From Symbiobacteriaceae bacterium (GTDB taxonomy: Bacteria > Bacillota_E > Symbiobacteriia > Symbiobacteriales > Symbiobacteriaceae): a stretch of DNA of 20,345 nt. The translations under genes were made by a program, and so were the position numbers. How positions within the stretch are numbered: position 1 is the first letter of the stretch; the number at the start of each line of letters is the position of its first letter. The stretch covers positions 1 to 20,345 of the forward strand of contig DAHVXO010000368.1 in the NCBI GenBank assembly GCA_027356675.1. The letters are read 5' to 3'. This document shows, piece by piece, positions 1 to 7,026 of the stretch. A model generated the notes under the pieces. The model saw only the letters and a list, made by a program, of their open reading frames with translations. It was not told where the DNA came from and ran no database searches.

Positions 1-10
1 ACGTATACGT
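1..10. repeat. Perfect 10-bp palindrome at the window edge
   Basis: ACGTATACGT is self-complementary. It lies just past the BMP gene terminator and its role is unknown. A 10-bp palindrome can occur by chance. Confidence 0.3.
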
Positions 11-42
11 ATAATGAAGGCGCCCCGGTTCACCGGGGCGCC
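11..42 (-). terminator. Intrinsic terminator after the BMP lipoprotein gene
   Basis: A perfect 10-bp GC-only stem (19-28 with 33-42) closes a TTCA/TGAA loop. It begins 17 nt past the stop codon of the minus-strand lipoprotein gene. On the transcript it is followed by TTCATTAT, a short imperfect U-rich tail. Position and stem strength fit the end of the four-gene transporter operon. Confidence 0.7.
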
Positions 43-58
43 CTCAATGTGTGAAATT

Positions 59-1183
59 TTACTTTGGAATGACCCCTTCGACACCCTCCACGAACCAGCT
101 CATGCTGAGGAGTTCGTCATCCTTCAGGGCCACGCCCGCAGCGACCTTCTCCTTGCCGGTCTGATCCTTGATCGGGCCCTTAAAGACAACCAGCGAGCCG
201 TCGGACAGCTTCTTCTTGGCGTCGTCGACCTTGGCCTGGGCACCCTTCGGGGCGAAGTCAGCCAGCGGCGCCAGGTCCACGATGCCATCCTTCACACTGC
301 CCCAATACGATTCGGGCTTCCACGTGCCCGCCATGACATCCTTGGCGACCTTCACATAGTAGGGACCCCAGTTCCAGACCGGGGCGGTCAGGAAGGCCTT
401 CGGCGCGTGCTGCCGGGAGTCGGAGTCGTTGCCGATGGCGGTCTTGCCACGCTCCTGGGCCGCCTGCAGCGGGCCGGGGGAATCCTGGTACATGGCGATC
501 ATGTCGGCGCCGACATCGAGCAGCGACAGGGCCGCGGTCTTCTCCTTGGCCGGGTCGTACCAGGTGTTGGTCCAGACGACCTTCACCTTAGCGGTCGGGT
601 TGACGGAGCGGGCACCGAGCGTGAATGCGTTGATGGCCCGGATGACCTCGGGGATCGGGTAGGCGGCGACCATGCCGATGGTCCCCTTGGTCTGCAGACC
701 GCCGACGATGCCAGCGAGGTAGAATGCGTCATGGTTGCGGCCGAAGTAATTGCCGAAGTTCGGCCCCATCTTGAAGCCGGAGGCGTGCATGAAGATCACG
801 TTCGGATACTTCTTGGCGACCTTCTCCATGGCGTCCATGTAGCCAAAGCTGGTGCCCCAGATCACCTTGTTGCCCTTCTGGGCGAGCTCCTCGAAGACTC
901 GCTCTGCGTCGGCGCCTTCAGGCACGGACTCAAGGTAGGTGGTTTCGACCTTGCCGGCCAGTTCCTTTTCAACCTGCAGGCGGCCCTTATCGTGCTCGAA
1001 GGTCCAACCGCCGTCGCCGATGGGGCCGACGTAGACGAAGGCCATCTTCAACTTCTCCGCGGGCTTGGGGGCCGGGGCGGGGGCGGGCGTTGTGGGAGCC
1101 TTCTCGGCCGGTTTGCTGCCGCTGCAAGCAGCCAACGACAACACCATTGCGAGACCGATGATTAAAGCAGATACTTTACGCAA
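59..1183 (-). CDS. BMP-family substrate-binding lipoprotein of a nucleoside-type ABC importer
   Basis: This is the extracytoplasmic binding subunit of the importer encoded just upstream. The 374-residue protein starts with a lipoprotein signal peptide (Arg-Lys, hydrophobic run, LAAC with Cys20), then a Pro/Ala/Lys-rich linker (about 22-44), then a BMP/PnrA-type periplasmic-binding fold. Family hallmarks are the GPIGDGGWT start of the domain and the MSWFVEGVEGVIP end. The start is TTG at 1183, with GAGG 8 nt upstream; the ATG just inside the leader is out of frame. It is the last gene of the operon. B. subtilis NupN and Treponema PnrA, in the same family, bind purine nucleosides, so a nucleoside ligand is likely. 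The exact ligand cannot be read from the sequence. Confidence 0.9.
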   Translation of the reverse strand: MRKVSALIIGLAMVLSLAACSGSKPAEKAPTTPAPAPAPKPAEKLKMAFVYVGPIGDGGWTFEHDKGRLQVEKELAGKVETTYLESVPEGADAERVFEELAQKGNKVIWGTSFGYMDAMEKVAKKYPNVIFMHASGFKMGPNFGNYFGRNHDAFYLAGIVGGLQTKGTIGMVAAYPIPEVIRAINAFTLGARSVNPTAKVKVVWTNTWYDPAKEKTAALSLLDVGADMIAMYQDSPGPLQAAQERGKTAIGNDSDSRQHAPKAFLTAPVWNWGPYYVKVAKDVMAGTWKPESYWGSVKDGIVDLAPLADFAPKGAQAKVDDAKKKLSDGSLVVFKGPIKDQTGKEKVAAGVALKDDELLSMSWFVEGVEGVIPK

Positions 1184-1203
1184 TTAAACATCCTCATCTG
1201 GCT

Positions 1204-1269
1204 TTATCTCTGACCGGAAACCTGGGCGAGCAGACCGAAACCGCCGTCACGCATTCCCCCCTTCGGTCT
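1204..1269 (-). other. Intercistronic hairpin and 16-codon mini-ORF before the lipoprotein gene
   Basis: Between the permease stop (1284) and the lipoprotein start (1183), AGACCGAA (as minus-strand RNA) pairs perfectly with TTCGGTCT (1262-1269 with 1232-1239) across a 22-nt loop. A G-rich SD-like run inside the loop precedes an ATG at 1254 that opens a 16-codon frame (1254-1204) ending TAA. It could be a stability or coupling element that sets lipoprotein yield relative to the permeases, or a scar of a lost small gene. Nothing shows that the mini-ORF is translated. Confidence 0.35.
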
Positions 1270-1283
1270 GGTCCCTGTGGTCT

Positions 1284-2228
1284 TCAGCGATTCTCCCGGT
1301 CATACGGCGACCCCAGGGACGCGGGCGCACTGTACCGACCACGGGCATAGCGGGTGGCAATGAGCAGAACGGCGATGGTGAACAGGTACGGCAACATGTT
1401 GAGGAAGTACGACGAGATCGTGCTGCCAACCGCCTGAATCCGGAAAGCCAGGGCCTCCACACCACCGAAGAGATAGGCGCCAAAGAGGGCGCGGGTGGGG
1501 TTCCAGGCCGAGAAGACCACCAGAGCCACGGCGACCCAGCCGCGCCCGCCCGTCATGCCCTCGATCCACGAAGGCGCCACCGCCAGTGAAAGGTAGGCGC
1601 CGGCCATGCCGCTCAGCGCGCCACCCAACACCACATAGAGATAGCGAGTCCGGAAGACACTGATCCCCATGGCATCGGCCGCCGCCGGATTCTCGCCGAT
1701 GGAGCGCAGGTGCAACCCCGGGCGGGTCCGGAACAACCAGAACCAGATGACCGGCACCAGGATGTAGCTCAGGTACACCGGCGCCGTGTGGCTGAAGAGC
1801 ACAGGACCCAGGAATGGAATCTGCGACAGCCCCGGGATGGGCGTCGGTAAGAACGGATGCTTCAGCGCGACCCCGATCACCGGCTTCCCCAGGTACGAGG
1901 AGAACCCGGTCCCGAAGATCGTGAGCGCCAGCCCCGAGACGATCTGATTCGCCCGCAGGGAGACGGTGAGGAAGGCGTGTACCAGGGCCAGCGCCCCGGC
2001 CCCGGCCGCCGACGCCAGCATCCCCATCCAGGGGTTGCCGGTGCTCAGGGCGGCCAGATACCCGATCACGGCGCCGGTCATCATCATGCCCTCGACGCCC
2101 AGATTCAGCACACCGACCCGCTCAGAGAGAATCTCCCCCAGGGCGGCAAAGAGGAGCGGGGTCCCGGCGATCACGGCGGCAGTCAGTGTGGGTACCAAAA
2201 AACCGTAGAGGGTCAGTTCCTGCGTCAT
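1284..2228 (-). CDS. ABC transporter permease, NupQ-like
   Basis: This is one of two inner-membrane permeases of the BMP-type importer. Its 314 residues are mostly hydrophobic helices, with the BPD_transp_2 (branched-chain/ribose-type) signature. GILSERVGVLNLGVEGMM-like residues occur near 32-50 (here EILSERVGVLNLGVEG), and the cytoplasmic loop SIGENPAAADAMGIS near 177-191 is the usual ATPase-contact EAA-like loop. The ATG overlaps the upstream permease stop in an ATGA (2225-2228), so the two should be translationally coupled. B. subtilis NupQ is the closest named relative by type and gene order. The symbol is left blank because the substrate is untested. Confidence 0.88.
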   Translation of the reverse strand: MTQELTLYGFLVPTLTAAVIAGTPLLFAALGEILSERVGVLNLGVEGMMMTGAVIGYLAALSTGNPWMGMLASAAGAGALALVHAFLTVSLRANQIVSGLALTIFGTGFSSYLGKPVIGVALKHPFLPTPIPGLSQIPFLGPVLFSHTAPVYLSYILVPVIWFWLFRTRPGLHLRSIGENPAAADAMGISVFRTRYLYVVLGGALSGMAGAYLSLAVAPSWIEGMTGGRGWVAVALVVFSAWNPTRALFGAYLFGGVEALAFRIQAVGSTISSYFLNMLPYLFTIAVLLIATRYARGRYSAPASLGSPYDRENR

Positions 2229-3334
2229 GGCTGGGCCGCCTCCCCTCGCCAGGATATGGCGATCCGGTTGCGGGTCAGGACGTCGGCGCCAAGCAGTGAA
2301 AACAGGATAATCCCCTGAATCATGTAGACGGTCGCCAGGGGAATCCCCATGGTCTGCACGCTGAAGCCACCTACTTGCAGGCCGCCGAAGAGGAACGAGA
2401 CCAGCACCAGGGCGGTGGGATTCAGCTTCGCCAGATAGGCGATGATGATGGCCGTGTAGCCATATCCAGGGGAGATATCCCGCTGCAGGCGCCCAATCAG
2501 GCCCGAGACCTCCATCATGCCGGCGAGACCCGCGAGAGCGCCGGCTACGGACATCACGATCAGGATGTTTCGGGCGATGGACATCTTGGCATAGCGGGCC
2601 GCCGACGGGCTTTCGCCGATGACCCGGATCTCATAGCCCCACCGGGTGCGCCAGAGCACCCACCACAGGATGACCGCCGACACCAGGGCAATGACCGACC
2701 CGATATGGACACGCCCCCAGAGCATCGGCAGTGTGGCGTTCGCAGAGAACGGGCGCGAGTAGGGGAAGTTGAACCCCTTGGGGTCCTTCCAGGGCCCGTA
2801 GACCATATAAGTCATCCAGTTGACGGCCACATAGTTGAGCATAAGCGTGGTGATGATCTCGCTGGTGCCGTTGTAGGCCCGGGCGATACCGGGCAGCAGG
2901 CCCCAGAGGGCGCCGCCGACTGCGCCGGCCAGCATCATCATGGGCAGGATCAGGTAGGCCGGCAGGTCCCCAAAGGACAGGGCGATGCCCGTAGCCGCGA
3001 AGGCGCCCATGTGGAACTGGCCCTCCGCCCCGACGTTCCACAGCTGCATGCGGGAGGCCAGGGCCACGCCCAGACCGCTCAGCAACAGCGGTGTCGTGCG
3101 GACCAGCGTCTCCGAGAAGCCGAACTTCGAGCCAAAGGCACCCTTCCACATGGTCAGGAAGACCTTGGCCGGATCCTTCCCGGTCAGCATCAGGAAGATG
3201 GCGGCGATCGCCAGCGCCAGCACCACGGCTCCAATGCGGATCAGAAGGGCCTGCAGCGGGGTCCGGGGCTGGGGTCGGAGCGCCAACCGGGGCATTGTGC
3301 GCCCAATCTGCAAGGGCTGCTGGTCCGTGGTCAC
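2225..3334 (-). CDS. ABC transporter permease, NupP-like
   Basis: This is the second permease (369 residues) and the heterodimer partner of the NupQ-like protein. The N-terminus is cytoplasmic and basic (about 1-30), followed by about nine hydrophobic segments. The family motif WNVGAEGQFHMGAFAATG lies near 98-115 and the ATPase-contact loop IGESPSAARYAKMSI near 239-253. The start is GTG at 3334, overlapping the ATPase stop in GTGA (3331-3334). Its stop overlaps the next permease start, so ATPase, NupP-like and NupQ-like proteins form a tight coupled set. Sequence class and arrangement match guanosine/nucleoside importers such as NupOPQ. Confidence 0.88.
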   Translation of the reverse strand: MTTDQQPLQIGRTMPRLALRPQPRTPLQALLIRIGAVVLALAIAAIFLMLTGKDPAKVFLTMWKGAFGSKFGFSETLVRTTPLLLSGLGVALASRMQLWNVGAEGQFHMGAFAATGIALSFGDLPAYLILPMMMLAGAVGGALWGLLPGIARAYNGTSEIITTLMLNYVAVNWMTYMVYGPWKDPKGFNFPYSRPFSANATLPMLWGRVHIGSVIALVSAVILWWVLWRTRWGYEIRVIGESPSAARYAKMSIARNILIVMSVAGALAGLAGMMEVSGLIGRLQRDISPGYGYTAIIIAYLAKLNPTALVLVSFLFGGLQVGGFSVQTMGIPLATVYMIQGIILFSLLGADVLTRNRIAISWRGEAAQP

Positions 3335-4806
3335 TGGGCCGCCACCTCCGCCCTGCCTCTGCCAGCCATCATCAGCCCAATCTCCTGGATCCGTTGGGGG
3401 TCTGCTGGCACCACGCCCATGATGCGCCCCTCGAAGATCACGGCAATCCGATCGGACAGGTTGATCAGTTCATCGAGGTCCTCGGATATCAGCAACACGG
3501 CCTTGCCATCGCTGCGAGCCTTGAGCAGCAGGTTGTGGACGGACTCAGTCGCCGCCACGTCGAGCCCCCGAACCGGCTGCGCCGCTACGATTACCTCCGG
3601 CCGGCGGGCCAGTTCCCGCCCCACCAGGAGCTTCTGCTGGTTGCCGCCGGAGAGGAGCTTGACCGGCGTCTGGATCGAGGCGGCCTTGACCCCGAACTGT
3701 TCGATCAGCCGCCGGGTGAAGTCCAAGCCTGCCCGCCGGTCCAGGATGCCCCGGCTGGTGATGGGCTGTTGCCGGTAGGCGTGCATGATCGCGTTATCCA
3801 TCAGGTCGAGGTTGGGCACCAGGCCCATTCCCAGCCGGTCCTCCGGAATGAAGGAGAGCCCGCCCTTGACGGACACCCTCCCCGACCGGGGCTTGCGCAG
3901 CCCGACGATGGCCTCCGCCAACTCCCGCTGCCCGTTACCGGCGACGCCGGCAAGGCCGAGAATCTCGCCGCCGCGCACCGTGAGGCTGCTGCCCTGCACC
4001 GCCGGGGTGTTACGATCGGAGATCACGTGCAGATCCTGCACATCGAGCAAGACGTCACCCACCGCGACCGGCTCCTTGGTCCGCTGCAGGACGACGTCGC
4101 GCCCGATCATCATGCGAGCGAGCTCCTGGGGGCTGGAGTCGCAGGTCTGCACCGTGCCGACGAGCCGTCCATCCCGGAGTACCGTACAGCGGTCCGCGAC
4201 CGCCATCACTTCATGGAGCTTGTGGGTGATGATGATGACGCCATGCCCCCGACCGGCCATCAGCCGGAGGGTGCGAAAGAGTTCCTCGGATTCCTGAGGG
4301 GTGAGCACGGCGGTCGGCTCGTCGAGGATCAGCGCCCGGGCACCCCGATATAGCGCCTTGACGATCTCAACCCGCTGCTGCTCGCCCACGGATAGTTGGG
4401 CGACCGTGGCAGTGGGGTCCAACTTCAGTCCATATTCCTGGCTGACCGCCCGGATTTTCGCCTCCACCTGCGACATGCGCAGCATGAAGCGGGGCTCCCG
4501 GAGCCCGAGGATCACGTTCTCGGCCACTGTAAAAGGCGGGACCAGCCGGAAGTGCTGGTAGACCATCCCGATGCCGGCCGCGATGGCCTGGCGCGGGGAG
4601 GCGAACGCCGTGGCGCGGCCAGCGATGACGATCTCTCCGCTATCGGGTTGGTAGATCCCATTCAGCACACTCATCAAGGTGCTCTTGCCGGCGCCGTTCT
4701 CACCAAGGAGGGCATGGACCTCGCCGGCCCGCAGGCTGAAATCCACCGCATCGTTGGCCAGAACTCCGGGGAAGCGCTTGGTGATCTGACGCATCGCAAC
4801 GAGCAC
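3331..4806 (-). CDS. ABC transporter ATPase with two nucleotide-binding domains, NupO-like
   Basis: This ATPase powers the importer. With a GTG start at 4806 it has 491 residues, the usual size for tandem ATPases of the RbsA/NupO type. Domain 1 has Walker A GENGAGKST (35-43), signature LSVGEQQR and Walker B ALILDEPTA. Domain 2 has the degenerate P-loop GVAGNGQ, signature LSGGNQQK and the altered Walker B VIVAAQPVRGLD, which is normal for second domains in this family. The frame is open to 4980, but AGGGGG sits 8 nt before GTG 4806 and family homology starts there (MRQITKRFPG). The N-terminal extension would also have no ribosome site. It is the first gene of the transporter operon, 191 nt after the TetR-type gene. 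Confidence 0.9.
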   Translation of the reverse strand: MLVAMRQITKRFPGVLANDAVDFSLRAGEVHALLGENGAGKSTLMSVLNGIYQPDSGEIVIAGRATAFASPRQAIAAGIGMVYQHFRLVPPFTVAENVILGLREPRFMLRMSQVEAKIRAVSQEYGLKLDPTATVAQLSVGEQQRVEIVKALYRGARALILDEPTAVLTPQESEELFRTLRLMAGRGHGVIIITHKLHEVMAVADRCTVLRDGRLVGTVQTCDSSPQELARMMIGRDVVLQRTKEPVAVGDVLLDVQDLHVISDRNTPAVQGSSLTVRGGEILGLAGVAGNGQRELAEAIVGLRKPRSGRVSVKGGLSFIPEDRLGMGLVPNLDLMDNAIMHAYRQQPITSRGILDRRAGLDFTRRLIEQFGVKAASIQTPVKLLSGGNQQKLLVGRELARRPEVIVAAQPVRGLDVAATESVHNLLLKARSDGKAVLLISEDLDELINLSDRIAVIFEGRIMGVVPADPQRIQEIGLMMAGRGRAEVAAQ

Positions 4807-4936
4807 AGCATCGACCCCCTGGCCTAACTTGCTATAGGGCCGACTGGCGCCGACCCCCCCTTCTGTCCCTCGCAACTTGTTCGCTTCGGCATACGGAACT
4901 CCTGCTGTGCATGGCAGAAAAGAACACACGTATGCG

Positions 4937-4965
4937 ATTAGCAGGTATTCTCGCATGCGGCTCAA
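4937..4965 (-). promoter_or_regulatory. Possible promoter of the transporter operon
   Basis: In the 191-nt gap before the ATPase gene, minus-strand TTGAGC (4960-4965) and GCTAAT (4937-4942) are separated by 17 nt. The -35 is good and the -10 matches four of six. A 6-bp inverted repeat (ATGCGA 4932-4937, TCGCAT 4951-4956) covers the spacer and could be an operator for the neighbouring TetR-type repressor. Confidence 0.35.
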
Positions 4966-4997
4966 CTGGAGGGCCGACATGGGCGCCTACAACCTGC

Positions 4998-5738
4998 TCA
5001 ACGGGCCGCACGTGCCGGTCCTGATCCTGGGAGGGCCGCAGCCAGGATGCGCAGGATGCGCTCGATATGCTCGCCGAACGGACTCTGCTCGTATAGCTCC
5101 GCCTCCCGATACGGACCCCGGATGGACAGGTCATACCACCAAAGAGCGCCGAGCCATGATGCGACGGCCTTGGGATCCAGATCGGACGGGAGATGTCCCG
5201 ATTGCAGCGCTTCCTTTAACAGCTCAATCACGCTGGTGAAGAAGCGCTCCGGCAGGGGCGGCGGCGTCTGTGTGTTCTCAGCGTGACCGCGCGGTCGGCG
5301 CCGGGAGCGTACGCCTTCAGCGGCGGCCAGCAGGAACAGGTCTGCTTCCGCCTCCAGGTGGTTGGCGATGGTCAGCACCGCCTGCCGGACGGCCTCCAGG
5401 GTCGACGGAAGGGTGCCGGCGCTGTCCTGTATGACTCGAGATCGCATGGCAGTCGGGGACCAGGAGAGGCGGCGGCTGCCCCGGCGGGTGAAGTCAGCGC
5501 GGCAGGCAGCCAGGAGTTCGGCCTTGAGCCCGAAGTACTTGTAAACGGTGGTGCGGCCCACGCCGGCCCGCCTCGCTGCTTCCTTCACGGTGAAGGCCCG
5601 GGGGCCCACCTCAGTGAGCAACTTGTGGCTGTGGAACAGGACGGCCCGCCGGATTTCAGCGGCCCGCTCGTAGCGCCGGGGATAGCGGTCATCCCAGTCG
5701 GCGGGAACCCAGTTGCCCTTCCGTCCACTGCGGCTCAT
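4998..5738 (-). CDS. TetR/AcrR-family transcriptional regulator
   Basis: A 246-residue DNA-binding repressor-type protein. Residues about 29-75 form the TetR three-helix DNA-binding domain, with the recognition region AARRAGVGRTTVYKYFGLKAELL. The rest is a helical ligand-binding domain without a recognisable ligand signature. The start is ATG 5738, with GAGGAGG 8 nt upstream. The frame is open back to 5888, but that segment contains the gene's own promoter. It is transcribed in the same direction as the nucleoside-type importer and lies directly upstream of it. Control of itself and of the importer is therefore likely, but that is inferred from position only. Confidence 0.85.
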   Translation of the reverse strand: MSRSGRKGNWVPADWDDRYPRRYERAAEIRRAVLFHSHKLLTEVGPRAFTVKEAARRAGVGRTTVYKYFGLKAELLAACRADFTRRGSRRLSWSPTAMRSRVIQDSAGTLPSTLEAVRQAVLTIANHLEAEADLFLLAAAEGVRSRRRPRGHAENTQTPPPLPERFFTSVIELLKEALQSGHLPSDLDPKAVASWLGALWWYDLSIRGPYREAELYEQSPFGEHIERILRILAAALPGSGPARAAR

Positions 5739-5812
5739 AATACCGGCCTCCTCATCATATCTGAGGGCCTCGGGGGACATGGGGTCCCTCCCCGCCCACC
5801 GCGCCATCCGCA

Positions 5813-5822
5813 AACACGTGTT
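5813..5822. promoter_or_regulatory. Palindromic operator candidate in the tetR leader
   Basis: AACACGTGTT is a perfect 10-bp palindrome, and GC pairs flank it symmetrically one base further out. It lies about 20 nt downstream of the predicted -10 and upstream of the gene, where a TetR dimer bound to it would block transcription. An ACACGT core also occurs in the importer upstream region (about 4926-4931). Confidence 0.45.
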
Positions 5823-5840
5823 CGCCATTGGCGCGGTCTC

Positions 5841-5870
5841 AGGATAGCACCCCCTGCACTCCTCTGTCAA
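5841..5870 (-). promoter_or_regulatory. SigA-type promoter of the TetR-family gene
   Basis: A perfect -35 TTGACA (complement of 5865-5870) and a -10 TATCCT (complement of 5841-5846) are 18 nt apart. The leader to ATG 5738 is about 95 nt and contains the palindromic operator candidate. Confidence 0.65.
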
Positions 5871-5910
5871 CCATAATTTACCAATCACAGGCGGTGACCT
5901 CGCCCCAACA

Positions 5911-5935
5911 CAAAAGCCGCACCCATGGTACGGCT
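5911..5935 (-). terminator. Likely terminator downstream of the CDGSH gene
   Basis: On the minus strand AGCCGTACC pairs with GGTGCGGCT (9 bp with one G-U) around a 3-nt loop, followed by TTTTGTGTT. It lies about 265 nt past the CDGSH gene stop and 40 nt before the tetR -35, so it would insulate tetR from upstream transcription. Confidence 0.5.
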
Positions 5936-5968
5936 ATAACGATCTTCTAGTCTGATGCTCCGGTCCCT

Positions 5969-6000
5969 CACCCCTCGGGGTGACCCGCCGCCACCGGGTC
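5969..6000. other. Two adjacent hairpins in the gap 5936-6201
   Basis: CACCCC/GGGGTG (5969-5974 with 5977-5982) abuts GACCCG/CGGGTC (5982-5987 with 5995-6000). There is no T-tract on either side. The rest of 5936-6201 shows no gene I can support. A minus-strand frame without stops runs through it but has no recognisable product. A 6-bp GC hairpin (6184-6197) follows the CDGSH stop directly. Confidence 0.3.
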
Positions 6001-6201
6001 TCCCGCGCCAGCGGCGCCACCACGGGCCGGAACCGGAGCTTCACGTGCAGCGCCGCTCGCCCTTGGCCAACCTCAGGACCTCTATCTGTTTACCCCTAAA
6101 CTGATCATACACAGCTAGGAGCGTGCAGATTATCGAAACGTGACAGCTCCGTGAAATCGGCGGGTGTCAAGGGTGAAGCAAGAGCAGGGCCCCCTGCAGG
6201 G

Positions 6202-6408
6202 TCAGACCTGCTTCGCCCGAGCGCAATCGGCAAACCCAACCGTCTTGTGCGTCCCATCGCAGAACGGCTTTTTCCTGGACTGGCCGCAGCGGCACAGGGC
6301 GGTCTGGGCCTGGGTATCGAAGCGGTTCCCGACCGCATCCATGACTTCGACCGGACCCTTCACCAACAAGGGACCATTGTCGAGCACCGTGATCACCACA
6401 TCTGCCAT
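6202..6408 (-). CDS. Small CDGSH iron-sulfur domain protein
   Basis: A 68-residue, single-domain protein expected to bind one 2Fe-2S cluster through three Cys and one His. The complete motif is visible near residues 40-55 as CRCGQSRKKPFCDGTH. It matches the family pattern C-x-C-x2-S-x3-P-x-C-D-G-T-H. The start ATG at 6408 is preceded by GAGG with 8 nt spacing; the frame is open further upstream to 6483 without a comparable site. Bacterial stand-alone CDGSH proteins are usually cytoplasmic redox or cluster-handling proteins of unsettled function. No partner gene sits beside it here. Confidence 0.88.
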   Translation of the reverse strand: MADVVITVLDNGPLLVKGPVEVMDAVGNRFDTQAQTALCRCGQSRKKPFCDGTHKTVGFADCARAKQV

Positions 6409-6651
6409 TGGCACCACCTCACGGTTAGGATGCCAGGAAAACGTGTTTCTACGCGACCCATGTCCATCGTCCCCACCGCGCAAGGGTCTGGATCTTCCCC
6501 CGCACCAGCAGAAAGTTGCCGTCAGACCGGCGAGGGAGCGGCGCGTAGGTGCGAGGGTCGGTGGGGGTGTGACTGGGCGGAAGGGGGACTCTGGCTATGC
6601 AGCGAACATTGGACGGTCGATCAGCGGACCGGACGGAGGAAGATACGCACT

Positions 6652-7024
6652 ATGCCTGCAGTCACAATCCAGCACAGCCCCGACCTTACGCCTGGCCGAG
6701 GGGTGGGCTTCGCCTGCATCGTCGACACGGAGACAACGGGTACGGCCCGTACGGACCAGGCGGTGGAACTCGCACTCGTGCTCTTCGCGTTCAAGCGTTC
6801 TACCGGGGCGGTCCTCGCGATTGTGGATGAATATGCAGGGCTCCGGGAGCCGACGGTCGCCATGAACCCCTTCGCCTACCAGGTGCATGGGATCAGAGCG
6901 GAGCAACTGCGTGGTCAGCGGCTTGACTTTGAGCGCGTCGAATCGATTCTGCTGCGTGCTGAGTTCATCGTCGCCCACAACGCCACTGAGTGAGACAGCG
7001 CGTGAGAAGCCCTGGCTTTGCAGC
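6652..7024 (+). pseudogene. Broken DnaQ-like 3'-5' exonuclease remnant
   Basis: This is the only recognisable plus-strand gene trace. From ATG 6652 the frame gives 113 residues ending in TGA at 6993. The Exo I motif is intact (IVDTETTG, Asp25 and Glu27), then comes a typical middle part and the Exo II start FIVAHNA (106-111). The frame then leaves homology. A second piece resembling the next part of such enzymes, LSETAREKPWLCSM, continues in another frame to about 7024. The Phe-Asp following HNA and all of Exo III are absent. The simplest reading is a short interior deletion with frameshift plus loss of the 3' end. It cannot be an active nuclease. GGAGG lies about 12 nt before the start, a long spacing. 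Confidence 0.7.
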
Positions 7025-7026
7025 AT

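Noticed and set aside
14..1165. Plus-strand open frame of 383 codons opposite the BMP lipoprotein
   Set aside because: It begins inside the terminator hairpin and has no recognisable domain; the minus strand carries a clear lipoprotein.
2375..3778. Plus-strand open frame of 467 codons opposite the permease and ATPase genes
   Set aside because: Its composition is that of an antisense shadow, while the opposite strand encodes well-supported transporter subunits.
4807..4980. N-terminal extension of the ATPase to an ATG at 4980
   Set aside because: There is no ribosome site and no homology in the extension, and a good AGGGGG-GTG start lies at 4806.
4807..4997. Purine (guanine) riboswitch before the nucleoside-type importer
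   Set aside because: The conserved purine-aptamer core sequences are not present on the minus strand of this gap.
5739..5888. Extended start of the TetR-type protein at 5888
   Set aside because: The segment contains the consensus promoter and operator candidate; ATG 5738 has a near-perfect ribosome site.
5941..6100. Minus-strand stop-free frame reading ...VKLRFRPVVAPLARETRWRR...
   Set aside because: It is short, has no ribosome site and no recognised family, and overlaps hairpins; chance opening in GC-rich DNA is likely.
6409..6600. Minus-strand open frame upstream of the CDGSH gene, reading ...DGNFLLVRGKIQTLARWGR... before a stop
   Set aside because: It looks mildly protein-like, but no family was recognised and no start or ribosome site was found. 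It could be another gene remnant, though not supportable.
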